The notes below the pieces were generated by a model. That model did no database searches, was not told the DNA's origin, and worked only from the letters and a program-made list of their open reading frames with translations. 64,000 nucleotides of DNA from Winogradskyella costae (GTDB lineage: Bacteria; Bacteroidota; Bacteroidia; Flavobacteriales; Flavobacteriaceae). Positions 54,532-63,453 of this stretch are shown piece by piece (the first letter of the stretch is position 1; the number at the start of each line of letters is the position of its first letter). The stretch lies in the NCBI RefSeq assembly GCF_013403865.1, contig NZ_JABFDK010000008.1, forward strand, positions 62,001 to 126,000, written 5' to 3'. Both the position numbers and the translations under genes were made by a program.

Positions 54532-55083
54532 ATGGCTTACGTTGCAAGATTAAAACAAGAGTACAAGGACAAAATTGTTCCTGCTCTTACGGAAGAATTT
54601 GGATATAAAAATGTAATGCAAGTACCTAAGCTTACTAAGATAGTAATATCTAAGGGTGTTGGTGCTGCTGTTGCGGATAAGAAATTAATCGATCACGCAG
54701 TAGAAGAACTTACAAAAATATCAGGACAGAAAGCTATACATACAATGTCTAAGAAAGATGTTGCTTCTTTTAAGTTACGTAAAGGGATGCCAATTGGTGC
54801 CAAAGTAACATTAAGAGGAGAACAAATGTATGAGTTCTTAGATCGTTTAGTAACTTCAGCTTTACCACGAGTAAGAGATTTCAACGGAATTAAAGCTACA
54901 GGTTTTGATGGACGTGGAAACTATAACTTAGGTATTGTAGAGCAAATTATTTTTCCAGAAATAGATATTGATAAAGTCAATAAAATTTCGGGAATGGATA
55001 TCACATTTGTGACTTCTGCTGACACCGATAAGGAAGCAAAGTCTTTATTAACAGAACTAGGATTACCATTTAAAAAGAATTAA
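54532..55083 (+). CDS. rplE: 50S ribosomal protein L5
   Basis: 183 residues: [38 protein letters not shown]-like [17 protein letters not shown], and [21 protein letters not shown]5 binds 5S rRNA in the central protuberance. Two bases after rplX and two before rpsN. Confidence 0.98.
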   Translation: MAYVARLKQEYKDKIVPALTEEFGYKNVMQVPKLTKIVISKGVGAAVADKKLIDHAVEELTKISGQKAIHTMSKKDVASFKLRKGMPIGAKVTLRGEQMYEFLDRLVTSALPRVRDFNGIKATGFDGRGNYNLGIVEQIIFPEIDIDKVNKISGMDITFVTSADTDKEAKSLLTELGLPFKKN

Positions 55084-55085
55084 TT

Positions 55086-55355
55086 ATGGCTAAAGAATCA
55101 ATGAAAGCCCGTGAGGTTAAGCGTTCTAAAACGGTAGCTAAATATGCAGAGAAACGCAAAGCTTTAAAAGAAGCTGGCGATTATGAAGCATTACAAAAGT
55201 TGCCAAAAAATGCATCACCTATACGTCAGCACAACCGTTGCAAACTTACAGGAAGACCTAAAGGTTACATGAGACAATTTGGAATTTCTCGTGTAATGTT
55301 TAGAGAAATGGCTAACCAAGGATTAATTCCTGGTGTTAGAAAAGCAAGTTGGTAA
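55086..55355 (+). CDS. rpsN: 30S ribosomal protein S14 (zinc-free form)
   Basis: 89 residues: [20 protein letters not shown] and [40 protein letters not shown]. It is the long form lacking the two CxxC zinc knuckles of the 61-residue type. A 64-base spacer with a hairpin follows before rpsH. Confidence 0.97.
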   Translation: MAKESMKAREVKRSKTVAKYAEKRKALKEAGDYEALQKLPKNASPIRQHNRCKLTGRPKGYMRQFGISRVMFREMANQGLIPGVRKASW

Positions 55356-55375
55356 AAAATTATAAATTGGTTTCA

Positions 55376-55399
55376 GGTTTGGCAATAGTGCCGAAAACC
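55376..55399 (+). promoter_or_regulatory. Leader hairpin upstream of rpsH
   Basis: GGTTTGGCA and TGCCGAAAACC pair (seven base pairs with a G-U, then two outer pairs across a bulge) around ATAG, in the 64-base gap before rpsH. S8 represses the spc operon in E. coli by binding an mRNA hairpin, so this is a candidate site, although its sequence has not been compared with the known one. Confidence 0.4.
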
Positions 55400-55419
55400 G
55401 CTACCGCAAATTAATACAT

Positions 55420-55818
55420 ATGAACACAGATCCAATAGCGGATTATTTAACGCGAGTTAGAAACGCAGTAAAGGCAAATCACAGAGTGGTTGAGATTCCT
55501 GCATCTAACTTAAAAAAAGAAATAACTAAGATTTTATTCGATCAAGGATTTATCTTAAGTTATAAATTTGACGATTCTACAGTACAAGGTACTATCAAAA
55601 TTGCTTTGAAGTACAGCAAAGAGACTAAAGAGTCAGTCATCAAAAAAATTCAAAGAATCAGTAAACCAGGTTTACGTAAATATGCTTCTTCTAACGAAAT
55701 GCCAAGAATCCTTAACGGTTTAGGTATTGCAATTGTTTCTACATCTCACGGAGTGATGACAGGAAAACAAGCGCAGAGAGAAAATGTAGGTGGTGAAGTT
55801 ATTTGTTACGTATACTAA
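55420..55818 (+). CDS. rpsH: 30S ribosomal protein S8
   Basis: 132 residues: MNTDPIADYLTRVRNAVKANH, KYSKETKESVIKKIQRISKPG, YASSNEMPRILNGLGIAIVST and GVMTGKQAQRENVGGEVICYVY. It binds central-domain 16S rRNA. Preceded by a 64-base gap with a hairpin, the longest gap in this run of genes. Confidence 0.98.
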   Translation: MNTDPIADYLTRVRNAVKANHRVVEIPASNLKKEITKILFDQGFILSYKFDDSTVQGTIKIALKYSKETKESVIKKIQRISKPGLRKYASSNEMPRILNGLGIAIVSTSHGVMTGKQAQRENVGGEVICYVY

Positions 55819-55830
55819 AAACAGGAAATT

Positions 55831-56373
55831 ATGTCAAGAATAGGTAAAAACCCAATAACAGTTCCTGAAGGTGTAACAGTTGAGATTAAAGACAACATGA
55901 TTACTGCAAAAGGTAAACTTGGAGAATTAACTCAAGAGTATTCGGAGATTGGAATTAAATTAGAAGACGGTACTATCACTTTAGAACGTGCTTCTGACAA
56001 GAAAGATTTAAGAGCAAAACATGGTCTTTATAGAGCATTAATTGCTAACATGATAGAAGGTGTATCAAAAGGCTGGACCAAAGAACTAGAATTAGTTGGT
56101 GTAGGTTATAGAGCATCTAATCAAGGACAAAAATTAGATTTAGCCGTAGGATTTTCTCATAATATTGTTTTGGACATCGCTCCAGAAGTAACAGTAGAGA
56201 CAATCTCAGAAAAAGGTAAGAATCCAAGAGTTAAATTAACGTCTTTTGACAAACAATTAGTTGGCCAAGTAGCTGCAAAGATTCGCGGTTTTAGAAGGCC
56301 AGAACCTTACAAAGGAAAAGGTATCAAGTTTGTTGGTGAAGAAATTAGAAGAAAAGCAGGTAAATCAGCTTAA
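55831..56373 (+). CDS. rplF: 50S ribosomal protein L6
   Basis: 180 residues: MSRIGKNPITVPEGVTVEIK, ELVGVGYRASNQGQKLDLAVG and the C-terminal RRPEPYKGKGIKFVGEEIRR. L6 lies at the factor-binding side of the 50S. Twelve bases after rpsH. Confidence 0.98.
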   Translation: MSRIGKNPITVPEGVTVEIKDNMITAKGKLGELTQEYSEIGIKLEDGTITLERASDKKDLRAKHGLYRALIANMIEGVSKGWTKELELVGVGYRASNQGQKLDLAVGFSHNIVLDIAPEVTVETISEKGKNPRVKLTSFDKQLVGQVAAKIRGFRRPEPYKGKGIKFVGEEIRRKAGKSA

Positions 56374-56383
56374 TAATTAAGTT

Positions 56384-56740
56384 ATGGCATTGACAAAGAA
56401 CGAAAGAAGATTAAGAATAAAGAGCAGAATCCGTAAGGTAGTATCTGGTACTGAAACAAGACCAAGATTGGCTGTTTTTAGAAGTAATAAAGAAATTTAT
56501 GCTCAAGTTGTAGATGATGTTACTGGTAAGACTTTAGCTGCTGCATCTTCAAGAGATAAGGACATTGTAGAGTCTAAAGGAAACAAAACAGAAGTAGCTG
56601 CTTTAGTAGGTAAATCTGTTGGGGAAAAAGCTAAGAAAGCTGGTGTAGAAACTATTTCTTTCGATAGAGGTGGTTACTTATATCATGGAAGAGTAAAATC
56701 ATTAGCAGAAGGAGCTAGAGAAGCAGGACTTAAATTTTAA
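56384..56740 (+). CDS. rplR: 50S ribosomal protein L18
   Basis: 118 residues: [38 protein letters not shown], and the C-terminal [20 protein letters not shown]. Binds 5S rRNA with L5. Ten bases after rplF. Confidence 0.98.
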   Translation: MALTKNERRLRIKSRIRKVVSGTETRPRLAVFRSNKEIYAQVVDDVTGKTLAAASSRDKDIVESKGNKTEVAALVGKSVGEKAKKAGVETISFDRGGYLYHGRVKSLAEGAREAGLKF

Positions 56741-56746
56741 GACATT

Positions 56747-57271
56747 ATGTATCAAAAATATAAAAACGCAGAGCTTGTTAAACCAAGCGGATTAGAATTA
56801 AAAGATCGCTTAGTTGGCGTGCAGCGTGTAACTAAAGTAACAAAAGGTGGTAGAGCATTTGGTTTTTCTGCAATTGTTGTTGTAGGTGACGAAACAAATG
56901 TTGTAGGACAAGGTTTAGGTAAGTCTAAAGATGTAGCTACTGCAATTGCTAAAGCTGTTGAAGATGCTAAGAAAAACTTAGTGAGAATTCCTATTCTTAA
57001 AGGAACGATTCCACATGAGCAAAAAGGTAAATATGGTGGAGCAAGAGTTAACATAATTCCAGCTGCACCTGGTACAGGAGTTATTGCAGGTGGTGCGGTA
57101 AGAGTTGTTCTTGAAGCAGTAGGTGTACATGATGTATTATCTAAGTCTCAAGGATCTTCTAACCCTCACAATGTGGTAAAAGCAACTTTTGATGCTTTAT
57201 TACAATTGAGAGATGCTAAATCTGTAGCTAAAGAACGTGGTATTTCACTTGAAAAAGTATTTAACGGATAA
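56747..57271 (+). CDS. rpsE: 30S ribosomal protein S5
   Basis: 174 residues: [20 protein letters not shown] (dsRNA-binding-like N-domain), [20 protein letters not shown] and [21 protein letters not shown]5 shapes the mRNA entry channel and accuracy. Six bases after rplR. Confidence 0.98.
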   Translation: MYQKYKNAELVKPSGLELKDRLVGVQRVTKVTKGGRAFGFSAIVVVGDETNVVGQGLGKSKDVATAIAKAVEDAKKNLVRIPILKGTIPHEQKGKYGGARVNIIPAAPGTGVIAGGAVRVVLEAVGVHDVLSKSQGSSNPHNVVKATFDALLQLRDAKSVAKERGISLEKVFNG

Positions 57272-57284
57272 TCGATAGGATAAG

Positions 57285-57464
57285 ATGGCAAAGATTAAAG
57301 TAAAGAAAGTAAAAAGCGCAATCAATCGTACTAAAAGACAAAAGCTTACATTAGCAGCTTTAGGTCTAAAGAAGATTGGTCAAGTTGTAGAGCACGACGC
57401 CACACCAAACATCCTTGGTATGGTTAAGAAAGTTGAACACTTAGTTTCTGTAGAAGAAGCTTAA
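57285..57464 (+). CDS. rpmD: 50S ribosomal protein L30
   Basis: 59 residues, MAKIKVKKVKSAINRTKRQK followed by LTLAALGLKKIGQVVEHDAT and a C-terminal HLVSVEEA. The small size, position between rpsE and rplO, and IxR-x-K-R-x-K pattern identify L30. Thirteen bases after rpsE and fifteen before rplO. Confidence 0.95.
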   Translation: MAKIKVKKVKSAINRTKRQKLTLAALGLKKIGQVVEHDATPNILGMVKKVEHLVSVEEA

Positions 57465-57479
57465 TAATATAACTTAAAA

Positions 57480-57932
57480 ATGGATTTAAGTAATTTAAAA
57501 CCTGCAGAAGGTTCAGTAAAAAATCAAGGAAAACGTATTGGACGTGGACAAGGATCTGGTAAAGGTGGTACTGCAACTCGTGGTCACAAAGGTGCAAAGT
57601 CTCGTTCAGGTTATTCTAAGAAATTAGGATTTGAAGGTGGTCAAATGCCATTACAAAGACGTGTTCCTAAATTTGGATTTACAAATATTAACAGAGTAGA
57701 ATATCAAGGTGTAAACTTAGATACATTACAGAAGTTAGTAGAAGAAAAAGTAATAAAGGACAGTGTTGATTTTGAAACTTTATTATCTCTAGGATTAGTT
57801 GGTAAAAACGAACTAGTTAAAATCTTAGGTAGAGGTGAGTTAAAAACGAAATTAACAGTAACCGCTCATAAATTTACTGCTACGGCAAAAGCTGCTATTG
57901 AAGCTGCTGGTGGTGAAGCTGTAACTTTATAA
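57480..57932 (+). CDS. rplO: 50S ribosomal protein L15
   Basis: 150 residues with the basic N-terminus GKRIGRGQGSGKGGTATRGH, then GQMPLQRRVPKFGFTN and a C-terminal GELKTKLTVTAHKFTATAKA region. Late 50S assembly protein. Nine bases before secY. Confidence 0.98.
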   Translation: MDLSNLKPAEGSVKNQGKRIGRGQGSGKGGTATRGHKGAKSRSGYSKKLGFEGGQMPLQRRVPKFGFTNINRVEYQGVNLDTLQKLVEEKVIKDSVDFETLLSLGLVGKNELVKILGRGELKTKLTVTAHKFTATAKAAIEAAGGEAVTL

Positions 57933-57941
57933 GATTATAGG

Positions 57942-59306
57942 ATGAAAATAATAGAAACATTAAAAAACGTTTGGAAAATCACAGAACTTAAGGATAGAAT
58001 TATTCTAACCTTAGGTTTACTGTTAGTGTATCGTTTTGGTGCTCAGGTAGTATTGCCGGGTATTAATATTGATTCCTTAGGTGGTTTACAAGCCGGTATG
58101 GATGGTGGTATATTAGGATTGTTAAATGCATTTACAGGTGGAGCTTTCGCTAACGCCTCAGTATTTGCTTTAGGTATTATGCCTTACATTTCTGCTTCCA
58201 TTGTTGTTCAATTAATGGGTATTGCGATTCCTTATCTACAAAAGCTTCAGAAAGAAGGTGCTAGTGGTCAGAAGAAAATCACTCAAATTACACGTTGGTT
58301 AACTATCGGTATTTGTTTGGTACAAGCTCCTGGTTATTTAGCTAGTATTCCAGGTTTATCTGGTTCATCATCAATGAGTGCTATGTTAGTTCCTGGTTTT
58401 AATGAAAATATTTTTTACTTTTCTTCAGTGATTATTTTAGTGACAGGTTGTGTATTTGCAATGTGGTTAGGTGAAAAAATTACAGATAAAGGAATAGGGA
58501 ATGGTATTTCATTGTTAATTATGGTTGGTATTATTGCAACGTTACCTCAGACATTTATTCAAAATGCAGCTTCTCGTTTAGAAGGTGGTAATGGTGGATT
58601 TATGATGATATTATTTGAAATGGTCATCTGGTTCGTAATTATATTAGCGTCAATATTCTTAGTAATGGCTGTTAGAAAGATAGCTGTTCAATACGCAAGA
58701 AGAACGGCGTCCGGTGGTTATGAGAAGAATGTATTCGGATCACGTCAGTTTTTGCCATTAAAGCTTAACGCTTCTGGTGTAATGCCAATTATCTTTGCAC
58801 AAGCAATTATGTTTGTCCCTAGTTTAATCGGTAGTTCTGCTTGGTTAAAAGATACAAGTACAGGTGTTTGGATGCAAACTAATTTTCAAGATATGTTTGG
58901 GTTCTGGTATAATTTAATGTTTGCTTTATTAATTATCGTATTTACGTATTTTTATACTGCAATTACAGTACCTACTAACAAAATGGCTGATGATTTAAAA
59001 CGTAGTGGTGGATTTATTCCAGGTATACGTCCAGGATCTGAAACGTCTGAGTATTTGGATAAAATTATGTCACAAATAACATTACCTGGTTCTATATTTT
59101 TAGCCTTGGTTGCTATTTTCCCTGCGTTCGTTCATACATTAATGGATGTGCAGCAAGGATGGGCATTATTCTTTGGTGGAACATCACTATTAATTATGGT
59201 GGGTGTAGCTATTGATACGATGCAACAGATTAATTCTTATTTATTAAATAAGCATTATGATGGTTTGATGAAAACAGGTAAGAACAGAAAAGCGGTGGCG
59301 CAATAA
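57942..59306 (+). CDS. secY: Protein translocase subunit SecY
   Basis: 454 residues, ten membrane helices forming the Sec channel. Motifs include RFGAQVVLPGINID, the plug region (FTGGAFANASVFALGIMPYI), YARR..SGGYEKNVFGSR and GGFIPGIRPG with TLPGSIFLALVAIFP. The core of protein export. In the spc part of the locus, as in most bacteria. Confidence 0.98.
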   Translation: MKIIETLKNVWKITELKDRIILTLGLLLVYRFGAQVVLPGINIDSLGGLQAGMDGGILGLLNAFTGGAFANASVFALGIMPYISASIVVQLMGIAIPYLQKLQKEGASGQKKITQITRWLTIGICLVQAPGYLASIPGLSGSSSMSAMLVPGFNENIFYFSSVIILVTGCVFAMWLGEKITDKGIGNGISLLIMVGIIATLPQTFIQNAASRLEGGNGGFMMILFEMVIWFVIILASIFLVMAVRKIAVQYARRTASGGYEKNVFGSRQFLPLKLNASGVMPIIFAQAIMFVPSLIGSSAWLKDTSTGVWMQTNFQDMFGFWYNLMFALLIIVFTYFYTAITVPTNKMADDLKRSGGFIPGIRPGSETSEYLDKIMSQITLPGSIFLALVAIFPAFVHTLMDVQQGWALFFGGTSLLIMVGVAIDTMQQINSYLLNKHYDGLMKTGKNRKAVAQ

Positions 59307-59315
59307 GATTTAATT

Positions 59316-59531
59316 ATGGCAAAACAAGCAGCAATAGAACAAGACGGAACTATTATAGAAGCATTATCAAATGCTATGTTTCGTGTTGAATTAGAAAATG
59401 GTCATATAGTGACTGCACATATCTCTGGTAAAATGCGTATGCATTACATTAAGTTGTTGCCAGGAGATAAAGTGAAATTAGAAATGAGTCCTTACGATTT
59501 AACGAAGGCTCGTATAACTTATAGATACTAA
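59316..59531 (+). CDS. infA: Translation initiation factor IF-1
   Basis: 71 residues with the OB-fold pattern [40 protein letters not shown] and [14 protein letters not shown]-1 occupies the A site of the 30S during initiation. Between secY and rpmJ, nine bases after secY. Confidence 0.98.
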   Translation: MAKQAAIEQDGTIIEALSNAMFRVELENGHIVTAHISGKMRMHYIKLLPGDKVKLEMSPYDLTKARITYRY

Positions 59532-59535
59532 TACG

Positions 59536-59652
59536 ATGAAAGTTAGAGCATCAGTAAAGAAAAGAAGCGCAGACTGTAAATTAGTGCGCAGAAAAGGTAG
59601 ACTTTACGTCATTAACAAAAAGAATCCTAGATTCAAACAAAGACAAGGGTAA
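59536..59652 (+). CDS. rpmJ: 50S ribosomal protein L36 (zinc-free form)
   Basis: 38 residues: [20 protein letters not shown] then [18 protein letters not shown]. It has only one cysteine, so it is the form without the Cys3-His zinc site. It starts four bases after infA and ends two before rpsM. Confidence 0.95.
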   Translation: MKVRASVKKRSADCKLVRRKGRLYVINKKNPRFKQRQG

Positions 59653-59654
59653 TT

Positions 59655-60029
59655 ATGGCAAGAATTGCAGGTGTAGACATACCAAAACAGAAAAGAGGAG
59701 TTATCTCTTTAACTTATATCTACGGAGTAGGTAGAAGTAGATCTCAAGAAATTTTAGCAGCTGCTAAAGTTGATGAGAACACAAAAGTACAAGATTGGAC
59801 TGACGACGAAATTGGAGCAATCCGTGAAGCTGTTGGAACTTTTAAAATCGAAGGTGAATTACGTTCTGAAACTCAAATGAACATTAAGCGATTAATGGAT
59901 ATTGGATGTTATAGAGGTATTCGTCATAGAGTTGGTCTTCCATTGAGAGGGCAACGTACTAAGAATAACTCACGTACAAGAAAAGGAAGACGTAAAACAG
60001 TTGCTAACAAAAAGAAAGTAACTAAGTAA
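59655..60029 (+). CDS. rpsM: 30S ribosomal protein S13
   Basis: 124 residues: [40 protein letters not shown] and [20 protein letters not shown]. In the 30S head at the subunit bridge. First gene of the alpha part; a 101-base gap precedes rpsK. Confidence 0.98.
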   Translation: MARIAGVDIPKQKRGVISLTYIYGVGRSRSQEILAAAKVDENTKVQDWTDDEIGAIREAVGTFKIEGELRSETQMNIKRLMDIGCYRGIRHRVGLPLRGQRTKNNSRTRKGRRKTVANKKKVTK

Positions 60030-60130
60030 TAAATAGTCTTTAGTCTATTAGACGTTGGAAAGAATCTGTTTGAAATTTAACGGTTTAGGATTCTAGCGAC
60101 TATAAACTAATACTAAAAGCTAAAAATAAA

Positions 60131-60514
60131 ATGGCAAAAGCAAGTACTAAAAAACGTAAAGTTATAGTTGATGCAATTGGTGAGGCGCATATCACGGCAT
60201 CTTTCAACAACATCATTATTTCTTTAACGAACAAAAAAGGTGACGTAATTTCATGGTCATCAGCTGGTAAAATGGGCTTTAGAGGTTCTAAAAAGAACAC
60301 TCCATACGCTGCTCAGTTAGCTGCAGAAGATGCTTCGGCAGTAGCTAAAGAAGCTGGTTTGAAGAAAGTGAAAGTATACGTAAAAGGACCAGGTAACGGT
60401 AGAGAATCTGCAATAAGATCTATACACAATGCTGGTATTGAAGTTTCAGAAATCATTGATGTAACTCCATTACCACATAACGGTTGTCGTCCACCAAAAA
60501 GACGTAGAGTTTAA
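60131..60514 (+). CDS. rpsK: 30S ribosomal protein S11
   Basis: 127 residues: [40 protein letters not shown] and [18 protein letters not shown]. It is at the mRNA exit platform. Its transcript probably ends at the hairpin at 60573-60615. Confidence 0.98.
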   Translation: MAKASTKKRKVIVDAIGEAHITASFNNIIISLTNKKGDVISWSSAGKMGFRGSKKNTPYAAQLAAEDASAVAKEAGLKKVKVYVKGPGNGRESAIRSIHNAGIEVSEIIDVTPLPHNGCRPPKRRRV

Positions 60515-60572
60515 TTTGAATTCTATTCAGTTTTCTAATTAGAACAGTTAGAAATACTTACTCAAATTTTTT

Positions 60573-60617
60573 AATAAACTAATATCTCGCATTTATGTGC
60601 TGATATTAGTTTATTTT
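60573..60617 (+). terminator. Hairpin terminator or attenuator after rpsK
   Basis: AATAAACTAATATC (60573-60586) and GATATTAGTTTATT (60602-60615) form a perfect 14-bp stem, loop extended by GCA/TGC, followed by TT. Located 58 bases after rpsK. Confidence 0.75.
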
Positions 60618-60620
60618 GTA

Positions 60621-60628
60621 TAAATTTG
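60621..60628 (+). promoter_or_regulatory. -7 box for rpsD-rpoA
   Basis: TAAATTTG (TAnnTTTG) just after the hairpin and 101 bases before rpsD. Suggests a secondary start site for the rpsD-rpoA-rplQ genes. No clear TTG at -33. Confidence 0.4.
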
Positions 60629-60729
60629 CAAACTGAAAAATATTAACAAGTATCAACAAGAGATCAACGATTTTTGAAGGATAAGATTAAGACCTTAATT
60701 CAATTATCACTCTTAAAAAACAATTAAAA

Positions 60730-61335
60730 ATGGCAAGATATACTGGTCCTAAAACTAAAATAGCTCGTAAATTTGGACAAGCTATCTTCGGAGACGACAA
60801 AGCCTTCGAAAAAAGAAATTATCCTCCAGGACAACATGGAAACGCTAGACGTCGTGGAAAAAAATCTGAATACTCAATTCAGTTAATGGAAAAGCAAAAA
60901 GCTAAATATACTTATGGTATTTTAGAAAAGCAATTCAGAAACATGTTCAAAAGAGCAACATCTGCTAAAGGAATTACAGGTGAAGTATTACTTCAATCTT
61001 GTGAATCTCGTTTAGATAATGTTGTATTTAGAATGGGAATTTCTCCTTCTAGAAGTGGTGCTAGACAATTAGTATCTCACAGACATATTACAGTAAATGG
61101 TGAAAAGGTAAACATTCCTTCTTACCAATTAAAAGCTGGTGATGTTGTAGGTGTTAGAGAAAAGTCTAAATCATTAGAAGCGATACAAAACTCATTGTCT
61201 AACTCTAGCAATGTTTTTGAATGGATTACTTGGAATACAAGCACAATGGAAGGTACTTATGTTGCTGTTCCTGCTAGAATCCAAATTCCAGAACAAATCA
61301 ACGAGCAATTAATCGTTGAACTTTACTCTAAATAA
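60730..61335 (+). CDS. rpsD: 30S ribosomal protein S4
   Basis: 201 residues: [60 protein letters not shown] and [20 protein letters not shown] (S4 RNA-binding domain). A primary 16S binder and, in E. coli, the alpha-operon repressor. It sits 215 bases after rpsK, behind a hairpin and -7 box. Confidence 0.98.
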   Translation: MARYTGPKTKIARKFGQAIFGDDKAFEKRNYPPGQHGNARRRGKKSEYSIQLMEKQKAKYTYGILEKQFRNMFKRATSAKGITGEVLLQSCESRLDNVVFRMGISPSRSGARQLVSHRHITVNGEKVNIPSYQLKAGDVVGVREKSKSLEAIQNSLSNSSNVFEWITWNTSTMEGTYVAVPARIQIPEQINEQLIVELYSK

Positions 61336-61428
61336 TAATTAATCATATTGGGATTTAGCCAAAGGATTTATTAGTCTTCTTCATACTTATAAATCGCGCA
61401 ACTAAATAACAATTAAAACGAAGAACAT

Positions 61429-62421
61429 ATGGCAATATTAAATTTTCAGAAACCAGATAAAGTAATCATGATTGATTCTACTGATTTTGAAGGTAAGTTT
61501 GAATTTAGACCTTTAGAACCAGGATATGGATTAACAGTTGGAAATGCTTTAAGACGTGTTTTATTATCTTCTTTAGAAGGTTTTGCAATCACATCTGTAA
61601 GAATTGAAGGTGTAGATCATGAGTTTTCTACTATCGCAGGTGTTGTAGAAGATGTTACTGAAATGATTTTAAACTTAAAGCAAGTTAACTTTAAGCGTCA
61701 AATTGATGAAGTGGATAACGAAACTGTTACTATTTCTATCTCAGGACAAAATCAAATTACAGCTGGTGATTTCCAGAAGTTTATCTCTGGGTTCCAAGTA
61801 TTAAATACAGATTTAGTTATCTGTAACTTAGATCCTAAAGTAAACATCAATATGGAATTAACTATTGAAAAAGGAAGAGGTTATGTTCCTGCAGAAGAAA
61901 ATAAGAAAGCTTCAGCAGCAATTGGAACCATCTTTACGGATTCAATTTTTACACCAATCCAGAATGTAAAATATGCTATCGAAAACTTCCGTGTTGAGCA
62001 AAAAACGGATTATGAAAAATTAGTTTTTGAAATTAGAACTGATGGATCAATTAATCCTAAAGATGCTTTAACAGAAGCTGCTAAAATATTAATTCACCAC
62101 TTCATGTTATTCTCTGATGAGCGTATCACTTTAGAAGCTGATGAAATTGCACAGACTGAAACTTATGATGAAGAATCACTTCACATGAGACAACTATTGA
62201 AAACTAAATTAGTTGATATGGATCTTTCTGTACGTGCGCTTAATTGTTTAAAAGCTGCAGAAGTAGATACTTTAGGAGACTTAGTATCGTTCAATAAAAA
62301 CGATTTAATGAAATTCAGAAACTTCGGTAAGAAGTCTTTAACAGAGCTAGAAGAACTAGTAAATGTTAAAGGTTTAAACTTCGGAATGGATTTAAGCAAA
62401 TATAAATTAGATAAAGACTAA
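61429..62421 (+). CDS. rpoA: DNA-directed RNA polymerase subunit alpha
   Basis: 330 residues. N-terminal dimerisation domain ([20 protein letters not shown] and [21 protein letters not shown]), a linker, and the C-terminal domain ([22 protein letters not shown] region: [40 protein letters not shown]), which contacts UP elements and activators. 93 bases after rpsD; a long hairpin follows before rplQ. Confidence 0.98.
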   Translation: MAILNFQKPDKVIMIDSTDFEGKFEFRPLEPGYGLTVGNALRRVLLSSLEGFAITSVRIEGVDHEFSTIAGVVEDVTEMILNLKQVNFKRQIDEVDNETVTISISGQNQITAGDFQKFISGFQVLNTDLVICNLDPKVNINMELTIEKGRGYVPAEENKKASAAIGTIFTDSIFTPIQNVKYAIENFRVEQKTDYEKLVFEIRTDGSINPKDALTEAAKILIHHFMLFSDERITLEADEIAQTETYDEESLHMRQLLKTKLVDMDLSVRALNCLKAAEVDTLGDLVSFNKNDLMKFRNFGKKSLTELEELVNVKGLNFGMDLSKYKLDKD

Positions 62422-62428
62422 ATATAGT

Positions 62429-62482
62429 ATGCCATTCTTGTTTCATCACTAAGCATAGTCGAAGTGAAAGTAGGAATGGCAT
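62429..62482 (+). promoter_or_regulatory. Long hairpin between rpoA and rplQ
   Basis: ATGCCATTCTTGTTT (62429-62443) pairs with 62468-62482 (15 bp, two G-U). No T-run follows. It is a candidate processing or attenuation site in the 140-base gap. Confidence 0.55.
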
Positions 62483-62561
62483 TCATATTTGAAATAATTA
62501 TTATTAATCATATTTTGCTCCTCAAAAAAGAGTTTAGTAGCAAGATGAGAAAACAAAAGTC

Positions 62562-63044
62562 ATGAGACACGGAAAAAAATTCAACCACTTAGGAAGACAG
62601 ACAGCACACAGAAAGTCAATGTTAGCTAATATGGCTTGTTCTTTAATAGAGCACAAGCGTATTAACACTACCGTTGCAAAAGCGAAAGCTTTAAAGCAGT
62701 TTGTAGAACCTATGATTACAAAATCTAAAACAGATACGACGCACAACAGACGTATTGTTATGGCTAAGCTAAGACAAACAGAAGTTGTTGCAGAATTGTT
62801 TAGAGATGTAGCACCAAAGATTGGTGATCGTCCAGGTGGTTATACACGTATCATCAAATTAGGAAACAGATTAGGAGATAACGCTGATATGGCAATGATA
62901 GAATTAGTTGATTACAACGAAATCTACAACGCTGACAAAGCACCTAAGAAAACAACTCGTAGAAGTAGAAGAGGAGGAAGTAAGGCTGCAGCTACTGCAC
63001 CTGCTGCTACTGAAACTAAAGCTTCAAACGAAGAAGAAGAATAG
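62562..63044 (+). CDS. rplQ: 50S ribosomal protein L17
   Basis: 160 residues. Core [40 protein letters not shown] and [20 protein letters not shown]. The C-terminus is extended relative to ~127 in E. coli by an Arg/Lys then Ala/Thr/Glu-rich tail, as in other Bacteroidota. Last gene of the locus, followed by a terminator. Confidence 0.97.
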   Translation: MRHGKKFNHLGRQTAHRKSMLANMACSLIEHKRINTTVAKAKALKQFVEPMITKSKTDTTHNRRIVMAKLRQTEVVAELFRDVAPKIGDRPGGYTRIIKLGNRLGDNADMAMIELVDYNEIYNADKAPKKTTRRSRRGGSKAAATAPAATETKASNEEEE

Positions 63045-63161
63045 TAAATATGCTAACGAAAGTTCGAGAAGATTTTCAATTCAATGTGAATAAAAAATTT
63101 GCACTGGCTTTCGTATTACACAAATCTCGATTATCGAGTGTTAATAAGCATTAATAAATAT

Positions 63162-63196
63162 AAAGGATAGACTGTTTCAGTTTATCCTTTTTTTTT
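63162..63196 (+). terminator. Terminator of the ribosomal supercluster
   Basis: AAAGGATAGACTG and CAGTTTATCCTTT (13 bp, one G-U), loop TTT, then a run of T. A classic factor-independent terminator 118 bases after rplQ. Confidence 0.93.
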
Positions 63197-63453
63197 GGAT
63201 TTTTGCAAAGTATAGTAGAATGCTTTGGGCGTTACCCAACAAGTTTATAAAAAAAACTTATTCGGTCGCGCTTTCACTACTCGCTCTCTGCGAGGAGCTC
63301 AAACAAACCGTTCTAATACGAAGTATTCACGATTTCGAATATATAAAATGAAATTATGAGTAATCGCTAACGCAAACCATAGGTTGAGAAAAACCTACAA
63401 GAAATGAGTAAAAACATCGATTTAATAGCACTAAACGACTCAACGCAATAACA
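63197..63453. other. Spacer before carA with repeat-like sequence
   Basis: No open frame of note. It contains a small TTGGG-CGTTA-CCCAA hairpin (63225-63239), followed by a higher-GC stretch (GGTCGCGCTTTCACTACTCG and on to GGAGCTC) that looks unlike the AT-rich surroundings. It resembles, from memory, intergenic repeats beginning GGGCGTTACCC found in flavobacterial genomes. A promoter for carA should be here but no clear -7 box was found. Confidence 0.45.
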
